Part shown: positions 20,917-26,809 of the stretch, one piece after another | Layout: each line of letters opens with the position of its first letter | How positions within the stretch are numbered: the stretch's first letter is position 1 | Assembly: GCF_000003605.2 (NCBI RefSeq) | Contig: NW_003145793.1 | Coordinates: 10,741 to 37,549 of the forward strand | From: Saccoglossus kowalevskii | Lineage: Eukaryota > Hemichordata > Enteropneusta > Harrimaniidae | Direction: 5' to 3' | Length of the DNA stretch: 26,809 nucleotides | Translations under genes and position numbers: made by a program | Notes under the pieces: model-generated | The model's database searches: none | Told to the model about the DNA's origin: nothing | Seen by the model: the letters and a program-made list of their open reading frames with translations, nothing else

Positions 20917-22700
20917 AGCGTGAAATATTTTAATCGATGTTGACATGCTTTTCACTAATACATAAATCAGAATATGACTAGTGTATAACGAGGACTGGAG
21001 ACGCCATCGAATAGCTATGTCAACATAAGCGGAATGTCGGAGACGGAACACATGGAAGCAAACTGAAATGGCCACGTGTTTTGAATTAGCAACACGCACA
21101 TCATTCATTCAAAAGAACATATGTCAAGTTCAAGTACGATTCAATTGGCCATATGAAAATCTGTCGTGTTTATTTGTGTTGTTGGTAGGAGTAAGCAGCC
21201 ATATACGGAACGTTGCGTATATGCTTCGATTCATGTAGCGAACGGAAAGGTGACAAATCTACAGGCAATTATTCTATATGTATCTAACCCAGTTACATAG
21301 TAGTTACGGTAATATGTGGGCGATTATTACCTTATTGTCAAATATGAAAATATGAAAATACACGTCAAATGGTTGCAAACTGGCATATTGTTTATCTGTT
21401 TATGTCACAGTCTAAGTGTACATATGGTTTTGTTGATATTTAGACTAGCACACTATTTGTTGTGTAATTTCGTGTGTGCATATTTAGTAGAAAATATTCC
21501 CTTGATAGTATTACCATGACATAAATGGCTAGTGTATTGACAATTTGTCCTAATGAAGGGCAATGATCGGTAGCCTGAAGAAGTAATTGAGCATAAAATT
21601 GGAATTTCCGACGAGTAAAATTGTGTAATGTGATGTGATTCACTGTGGTTGTGGCACGCACCTAGGATGTCACCCTCATGCGGGAAACAACACGCTAAAT
21701 TACTCGATAGACTACTGAAAAATGTACTCGAGTGATGCATGAATTGAGGAATTGGTGTATTTTATAGTGTAAATTGTAAATACAGTATTCCTCGATATAC
21801 TAGTGCTTTAATAACTCAGTATTCGCCATTCAAGCGAGACTGTGATTACATCAAAATATACGAAAAAACGACTTTGCTGAATATACTTACATCATCGTGG
21901 GTATTGAACAACATAGTCATTGCTTTGCCCCAAAAAGACTGTGACTATCGTGCGGCACCAAATATGAACCGTCGATCAAACAACAAATGAACAACAGCTG
22001 AATAAATTGCCTACTAGGAATTAATACTTACCAATAACAGCAGGAGTGAGTGACCACATACAAAAATACAAGCGATCTACGGTGTTCATTCGGCGTTGAT
22101 AACACGCAGACAATACAACGGAATCATCAAATTCTGCGCACTGGCACACAGTTGATTTAATCCCTGATCATAAAATCACGCTTTCCTACATCGTGTTCAG
22201 CCTAAAATGTGCTTTCAATACAACCAGTGCATGAACTAACCGGCATGCTTTGTGAATCAATAATAAAGAAAAATAACGCATCGAGCCAATCATACAATAT
22301 CAACATTGTCAATCAATACAGACCAAAAACATTGATTCACAAAAAGTTATTGATTTGGTTTCTAAAATTAATTTTGTGTGGGGCAACATTTGCCAGTATC
22401 TCTTTTTATTTTAGAGTTGACGTCATACATGCGAAAATTAATAACCTGAAAGGCTGGATTGAGCGGCTAGCTACATTGCATCATGGGTGACCCGATGCGA
22501 CATCTGGCTTAGCGTACGATAGCACTTATAGTCCACCTGACATATGCTGCAATGTCATTCAGAGCAAATCACACGGTTAATGCTGCATGTTACCCCAATT
22601 GCAGTGACATATTATAATATCAAATGACCCTGGCAAACCGACCGAGGCAAAACGCGGTTAAAACTTCGGCCAAATGCTCGATACGGGTTGAAGAACTGTA
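20917..22700. other. gene-free stretch with one strong inverted repeat
   Basis: CATATACG (21200-21207) and CGTATATG (21216-21223) are perfect 8-bp arms around an 8-base loop; the left arm overlaps a near-CArG box, CCATATACGG. A CRE, TGACGTCA, lies at 22418-22425. The 93-codon frame at 22209-22490 is not recognisable. From about 22480 G+C rises into the hairpin below. Confidence 0.45.
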
Positions 22701-22704
22701 AATT

Positions 22705-22729
22705 GACCACGGTTGGGTGGTCGTTTTTT
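22705..22729 (+). other. GC hairpin followed by a T-run
   Basis: GACCAC (22705-22710) and GTGGTC (22717-22722) pair around the loop GGTTGG and are followed, after one G, by six T residues. It closes a GC-richer block (about 22620-22722). The shape resembles the 3' end of an RNA polymerase III transcript, but I find no clear internal promoter. It does not match the histone mRNA stem-loop. Confidence 0.35.
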
Positions 22730-23068
22730 ATTATAGCCAATACGTTGCCAGTGACAACATCCTGATATTTCTCTGCTCGCCAGTGTTTTTGTAGTTAATT
22801 AAAAATATAAGAATAATTCAGACGCCAAAATTGTATACAAATGTGAAACACTTTAAATTGGGACAAATACGGGATGAAACTACAAGATCCAGATGAAATG
22901 ATTAGTTTAATTATAACCACTGTTACGCATACCGTAGAAATGACCTAGATGAAATAAATAGAAGCAATTATACACAAACAATACAACGGCAACTGAACCG
23001 CATGTATATGTGTAAAAGGAAGCCACATGAGGGCATTTTGATCTCATGGCAATTCTCCTAAATTTAAC

Positions 23069-23500
23069 CGCGTTCTAAAAAAGTTCGGAAAAATTAAGTG
23101 GCTTGTAAGAATATGACGGTCTTGATATTAAGTATAAAACTGTCTTTAAAGTTTTATAAATTTAAACACTGCCCTATATAAAGAGCATTCAGGTAATTTT
23201 CGTACATGCTTGTAGTTTAGCTTCTTGTGTGGATCGTGTTGTTTCGTCCGTGACTTCCCCAATTCTCATGGTTTGCGGGATGTACATGATATTGGCATAT
23301 ATGATGAAACTGTTCTGTAATTTATCTTAGCCATAAATTCAGTTTTGTATTTGTATTTTTTATTATACCCAAAATAAACGATGGTAACATCTTTGTTGGT
23401 TTTAACTTACACACTGGGGAGCGCATCTACTTACAGTGCGATGAGCATTTGCCGAGTTGTGAGTTTGAATTTCCTTTTATATGTTTGTAAATGTGCCAGT
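23069..23500 (+). pseudogene. Cys-containing coding module, copy 1 (diverged duplicate)
   Basis: This segment aligns with 25550-25970. In one phase it reads LPYI (23169-23180), then HACSLASC with flanking residues (23205-23228), then a conserved TSPIL (23253-23267). After a phase change it reads IPKINDGNIFVGF (23365-23403), continuing as HTGERIYLQCDEHLPSC and ending in TAA at 23488. The partner copy has LPYI, DACRSCSC, SSPTL and IPKINDGIIYVGY. Aligned codons differ mainly at third positions (ATA/ATT, CCC/CCT, GAT/GAC, ATC/ATA) or conservatively (F/Y twice). That pattern shows descent from a translated sequence. Stops upstream (near 23155-23165) and the phase change suggest decay, or exons with unseen boundaries. 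I do not recognise the family. Confidence 0.45.
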
Positions 23501-23680
23501 ATATTTGACTCCTGCTACACAATAAAACCAGACAATAGTTACCCATGGCGTCGGTGATGTGCCTTCAAGCACCAGGACGGGTATGTACTACAAACTGTGC
23601 AATATTTGTGAAATGTCAGTGCAGTGTACAACATGTGGGAACCACAAAAACACTCAAACAATCAAGGCAAAACGTTGAGG
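23490..23680 (+). pseudogene. Cys-rich coding fragment with CxxC pairs
   Basis: A frame open from 23532 to a TGA at 23676 reads CNICEMSVQCTTCGNHKN around 23598-23640, with two CxxC-type pairs and a His, like a small zinc-binding knuckle. Just upstream, another phase (about 23493-23552) reads DSCYTIKPDNSYPWRR. The two phases join near CCCATGG, so either an indel or a splice is needed to connect them. This fragment follows copy 1 of the duplicated module directly. The domain reading is inference from the Cys spacing only. Confidence 0.3.
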
Positions 23681-23963
23681 TTAATTGTATGAAGATATAT
23701 CCCAATAAACTACTGTCTCTAAAACTAGGCCAATATTTTCAAGCATGTCAATTTGCAAGAACAATAGAAAATGGTAAACAATTTATAAATATTTCGAAAA
23801 GTACACAGTGCAGACGCTGTGACCATGACCTCCTTATAAAAAAAGATTTCAGACATATGAGAGCCTGAATCGCCATGAATCATACCTTGTGAGAGAGCCA
23901 GTAAAAAGACCGATTTCCAGTATCATGTCGAAAATGTCTACTCATACAAGGTTCTTCAATTAA
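23545..23963 (+). pseudogene. coding-like fragments resembling a broken C2H2 finger
   Basis: One frame (23545-23868) ends with QCRRCDHDLLIKK, then RHMRA and a stop. A second phase, open 23829-23963, reads FQTYESLNRHESYL. Read across the A7 run at about 23838-23844, the pieces recall the C-x2-C ... F-x5-L-x2-H spacing of a C2H2 zinc finger, split by a phase change at a homopolymer. A sequencing or assembly indel there is as likely as true gene decay. The match is by spacing only, and the expected second His is not clear. Confidence 0.25.
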
Positions 23964-24056
23964 TCTACTACAAAGGAGAGCAGGAAAGGTGTGGTTTGCT
24001 TGGCTACTGTTGTCACCACTTGTTTGCTTTCATGTGTTAATCTGATCCTATGATAG

Positions 24057-24302
24057 ATTCGTAGGATTCCACTTCTTGACCAAAAGTGGGCGAGACAGGG
24101 TGGTCACTTGCACATAGTAAACACCATTCTTTATTCCCGTTGCAATAATTCTGAGTCTGGCTGTGTTAATGTGTTCACTGCTGCTGGAGTATCTTCAGGC
24201 GGGCAATTGCAACATGTGTATGTTTGTAACCATCCAGTGATGTCAGACTCACCACAACATTGTTTATTTTCTGCAGGTGTGCCATTGTGCTATTGTGAGT
24301 AA
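24057..24302 (+). pseudogene. 82-codon coding-like fragment, Cys-rich C-terminus
   Basis: The frame is open without an early ATG, running from IRRIPLLDQKWARQGG to CYCE and TAA. It contains CNNSESGC and YVCNHPVMSDSPQHC. A good 3' splice site (TTTATTTTCTGCAG, ending 24276) lies inside its end, and the next phase is open across that site. It is probably an exon or ORF remnant of the same gene as its neighbours. The function is unknown. Confidence 0.28.
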
Positions 24303-24363
24303 ATTGGTGGAAAAAGGTAAGCATCTCTGGTCTTCCAGGTCATCGTTAACACGTGAGACCTAG
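24241..24363 (+). pseudogene. coding-like fragment containing a candidate 40-bp exon
   Basis: The phase reads CQTHHNIVYFLQVCHC, then AIVSKLVEKGKHLWSSRSS, ending in TAG at 24361. Within it, 24277-24316 is bounded by TTTTCTGCAG on the left and AAAAAG|GTAAGC on the right, both close to consensus splice sites, and is open in this phase (VCHCAIVSKLVEK). It could be a micro-exon, or the splice-like ends could be chance within a longer continuous frame. Confidence 0.3.
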
Positions 24364-24422
24364 ATCGTAAGGGGTTTATGTTGTTCTGACAGTCAACAAA
24401 CATGTTTATGGCCATAGACTGA

Positions 24423-24830
24423 ACAGTTGGTTTACGATTGATCGATTATCTGTCACTCTTTGTGCCGCCAAGTGATTTTGATTTTGCAGCCATTAGTAAA
24501 TTCAGTGTCTCATCAAAAAGGTTGTATTACTAAAACATGTCATCACTCAATTTCTGTTCTAGTCTCATCTCATGATGAGGTATGCCATAACTGTCATGTC
24601 TCAACGCAACATCCCTGTTCTATTCGACAGTGTCTCAACAAAGTAGGAACCTTTTTTTCTCAGGTCTATAAGGTGCCCTCTGTCTTGGGTGCATCTGTGA
24701 CGACAGTGACAATGTTTGGATGGACTGTATGGATTCACTTGTTAAGGTTGCTGGGAAGAGCCGATTTAAAAATTATTTGTATAAAATCATATGCTTGTTG
24801 AACATTGGTTTTATTGTGTATCTAACATAA
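24423..24830 (+). pseudogene. coding-like fragments with Cys/His clusters
   Basis: Three phases follow each other. At 24423-24533: LIDYLSLFVPPSDFDFAAIS, preceded and closed by stops. At 24493-24660: HDEVCHNCHVSTQHPCS, a Cys/His cluster. At 24672-24830: LCLGCICDDSDNVWMDCMD, followed by a hydrophobic tail (IICLLNIGFIVYL) to TAA. All three look translated in composition, yet no single frame joins them. A polypyrimidine-AG (CCTTTTTTTCTCAG, ending 24663) sits between the second and third. The family is unrecognised. Confidence 0.3.
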
Positions 24831-25215
24831 TCTGATGACAGTTTTCCCACCATGCCTTTTGGTCCAAAATTCATCAAGAATATAGAATTATGGGTTCTGA
24901 AGACTGTGCTGCCAGATGTATGTATTTCCCAACGAATTATGATTGACTCGTCGCTATTTGTAAATATTTCAACAAATCACTGCTCAATAGGAATAGCACA
25001 TTCAGTTGATTTTTGCTTGTCATGGGCTAACCACAGGCCAACCTCAATGTCACATGGTATAAAATTCGGTCTGCACAAAAACACTAGATAGGTAGCAAAC
25101 ATTCGTGTTTTCTTATTACCATCAAGATTATGGTTAATGAGGGGGTAGAATGAATGAGGGTAAAACCGTGTTTTGAGACTTGTGTCTTTAGTCTGGAGTG
25201 AGTAAATGAGAACTA
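24831..25215 (+). pseudogene. weaker continuation of the coding-like block
   Basis: Two phases are open over 24831-24950 (one reads MPFGPKFIKNIELW, the other HQEYRIMGSEDCAARC), so the phase cannot be chosen. The first stays open to 25091. Short pieces after it (25100-25200) are less convincing. I include it because it links the stronger fragments on either side on the same strand. Confidence 0.2.
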
Positions 25216-25216
25216 G

Positions 25217-25450
25217 GACCAAGAAGCGACATCCTGCATTAAACAATGCTGCATAACTTGGTTTTCTGCTAGAGACGTAACGTCAGACCAAAACACACAC
25301 CACAGTCCAAATCCTCCAGCTGTATACAGCCACGATCTCGGTAAGAGTCGGGCGTGTTCAAATATGAAGGGAATAATGACAATTTCACAATGCTTGCAGA
25401 AGGATAGTTCTGTGTTTTGTTTTGTTCTGCACATGGTCCCAGATATTTGA
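25217..25450 (+). pseudogene. 77-codon coding-like fragment with a candidate 68-bp exon
   Basis: The frame is open from after a TAG to TGA at 25448, with no ATG near its start. It contains CIKQCC and later CLQKDSSVFCFVLH. Inside it, 25273-25340 is bounded by GGTTTTCTGCTAG and ATCTCG|GTAAGAG, good splice signals, and is open in this phase (DVTSDQNTHHSPNPPAVY). Overlapping minus-strand frames (25213-25505) are equally long, so strand is assigned mainly by the neighbours. Confidence 0.28.
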
Positions 25451-25549
25451 GAACAAAATAATTCATAAACCTGTTGACGCTATGAAACCAATCCGAATTA
25501 CACAATCGTAATGCATCTAAAATTGTAGTTTAGATTTTACTGTAAAATT

Positions 25550-25970
25550 ATGAAAACTTGGTTCAAAGAAATGGTAATGTGCTCTGACCACCGTGGTAAT
25601 ATTTTAGGGATACGATTAAAGACTGAATTGCCCTATATATATAATCATTTAGATGCTTGTAGATCATGTTCTTGTAAGGATCACATAATTTCTTCCCCAA
25701 CTCTTGTTAGGGCTCTGAAGCAGTTCTTAAACTTATGAGCAATACAACTTCGTTCTAATTGTTCTAATTGTTCTAAGACAAAATCTGTTGCAGTGCTAAG
25801 TAAATAACGCTTTCAATTCCTAAAATAAACGACGGTATCATATATGTTGGTTATGGATGTTAGACTCACTGAACTCTTCCCACAACAACACACTAGACGA
25901 TAGTGGCCCACAGCGCCGAGGCTGTGCCTTTAGGGGACTCTTCTGATCCACATGTAAATGTGTTATGGGT
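25550..25970 (+). pseudogene. Cys-containing coding module, copy 2 (diverged duplicate)
   Basis: This is the partner of 23069-23500. The frame from ATG 25550 to TGA 25736 reads through CSDHRGNILGIRLKTELPYI, NHLDACRSCSCKDH and SSPTLVRALKQFLNL. The next phase gives LRSNCSNCSKTKSVAVLSK with a CxxC, built on a 9-bp TTCTAATTG tandem. A third phase gives IPKINDGIIYVGY (25816-25854). Copy 1 has the same order at nearly the same spacing (160 against 164 bases from the GCT of the HAC/DAC motif to the P of PKINDG). Weaker nucleotide similarity continues to GCCGAG ... TGTAAATGTG near 25915-25962. Phase changes imply decay or small introns. Confidence 0.45.
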
Positions 25971-26401
25971 GGTTATTACAATGATTGGGAGTTATCTCAA
26001 TGTTTTGCAATTTTACAATATTACTCGCTTTGTAGTATATGACGGTCTCAGGAATTAAGTACATTGACACAAAGCACGCAATATTTGTATTATTATACCG
26101 AATAAGACAAACATTGTGTAAAAGACTGTATCGCAAGTTTTCAATAACAGTATCCAGAATGTTCTTCATTCACAAGTAGCTGTCATCATTCTTCCATTGG
26201 TACAATGTATTTATATTCCATAATACCTTTCACAATTACTGTCAAATTTGAAATTTGTATTTAAACGTGAGAAAATATTTTCAGGTAAATGAATAATTTA
26301 ATAATCTACATTTATTTACGATACACAACGAGTAATAACCTTGATAAAATAAATAGAAGCACTAAATGTTGGTATACGACGTCAACAAATCCTAAATTTT
26401 C
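25971..26401. other. mostly unassigned sequence
   Basis: A + frame that begins inside copy 2 (about 25900) stays open to a TAA near 26058 and contains VLWVVITMIGSYLNVLQFYN. It may be a further remnant of the same gene but is AT-rich and hydrophobic, so chance is possible. Beyond it I see nothing. Confidence 0.35.
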
Positions 26402-26440
26402 GTGCGAAATTCAAGTAATTAATTGCGAAATTCAAGTAAT
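26402..26440. repeat. 21-bp tandem direct repeat, two copies
   Basis: TGCGAAATTCAAGTAAT occurs twice, 21 bases apart, identical over 17 bases. It lies inside an 89-codon frame (26289-26558) that I do not regard as supported. Confidence 0.7.
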
Positions 26441-26721
26441 CGTGTTGTTTAATGATCATCTCCTACTTGCAGGTATTCAAAGAGAACATAACTCTGCCAA
26501 AGTAATACAAGATACCTTGTTGAGCCGAACAAGTTATAGTTGTTGTACCTGTTCATGAATTCCCCAAGTAAACGCCGACAAACCTCAACAGACAAATCAG
26601 CATTTCTTGGATCTATCGTAACGCCTATGCGCAAGCGCAAAAGCCAAATATTGTCCGTCAAGATGTCGATATGCAAATATATCGGCCGCCAAATACGCGA
26701 ATCTGATTGGCTGTTAGGGAT

Positions 26722-26809
26722 ATATATTATATTATATTATATTATATTATATTATATTATATTATATTATATTATATTATATTATATTATATTATATTAT
26801 ATTATATTA
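26722..26809. repeat. (ATATT)n microsatellite running off the window
   Basis: A pure pentanucleotide array of at least 16 units that continues to the last base of the window, so the full length is unknown. It probably ended the assembly or readable contig. Confidence 0.95.

Noticed and set aside
22209-22490. 93-codon frame with one hydrophobic segment
   Set aside because: No recognisable domain. A single possible transmembrane stretch is not sufficient in AT-rich DNA.
22705-22722. Histone mRNA 3' stem-loop
   Set aside because: The stem and loop sequence do not match the conserved histone stem-loop, and no histone gene is upstream.
23069-25970. Duplicate modules as the two LTRs of a retrotransposon
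   Set aside because: The aligned parts evolve like coding sequence, are strongly diverged, and have no TG...CA ends, primer site or polypurine tract. Tandem gene-fragment duplication fits better.
1-26809. CRISPR array, integron, prophage or bacterial operon
   Set aside because: There are no spaced identical repeats, no coding density and no ribosome-binding sites; the window has animal-type intergenic character throughout.

Overview
The window looks like non-coding DNA from an animal nuclear genome, most likely an invertebrate. It is AT-rich and carries pentanucleotide microsatellites, (TTTAG)n near 3.2 kb and (ATATT)n running off the right end. It has a 227-base assembly gap, and no long intact open frame on either strand. 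There is no sign of operons, Shine-Dalgarno sites, CRISPR or prokaryotic coding density. I cannot name the phylum from sequence alone.

Layout. Bases 1-280 hold the clearest regulatory structure: heat-shock elements, a TATA box and an initiator-like TCAGA at textbook spacing. No heat-shock protein is encoded downstream, so this is an orphan heat-shock promoter or the U3/R part of an LTR. From about 0.5 to 23 kb I see no gene I can defend. This stretch holds short tandem repeats, a degraded tRNA-like unit at 7.15 kb, three small GC/CpG-richer islands (9.63-9.84, 12.88-13.08 and 13.32-13.56 kb), several perfect palindromes, two hairpin-plus-T-run structures and a few recurring short motifs.

The most gene-like region is 23.07-25.97 kb, all on the + strand. 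Two diverged copies of one segment of at least 400 bp lie about 2.45 kb apart. Where they align, the differences are mostly third-position or conservative, as expected of former or present coding sequence. Between them are short open frames in changing phases, many with Cys/His pairs, and some bounded by good GT/AG splice signals. I read this as a decayed or multi-exon Cys-rich gene, or a mobile-element ORF, of unknown family.

No pathway or gene cooperation can be reconstructed. All calls come from reading the sequence; nothing was searched against a database.
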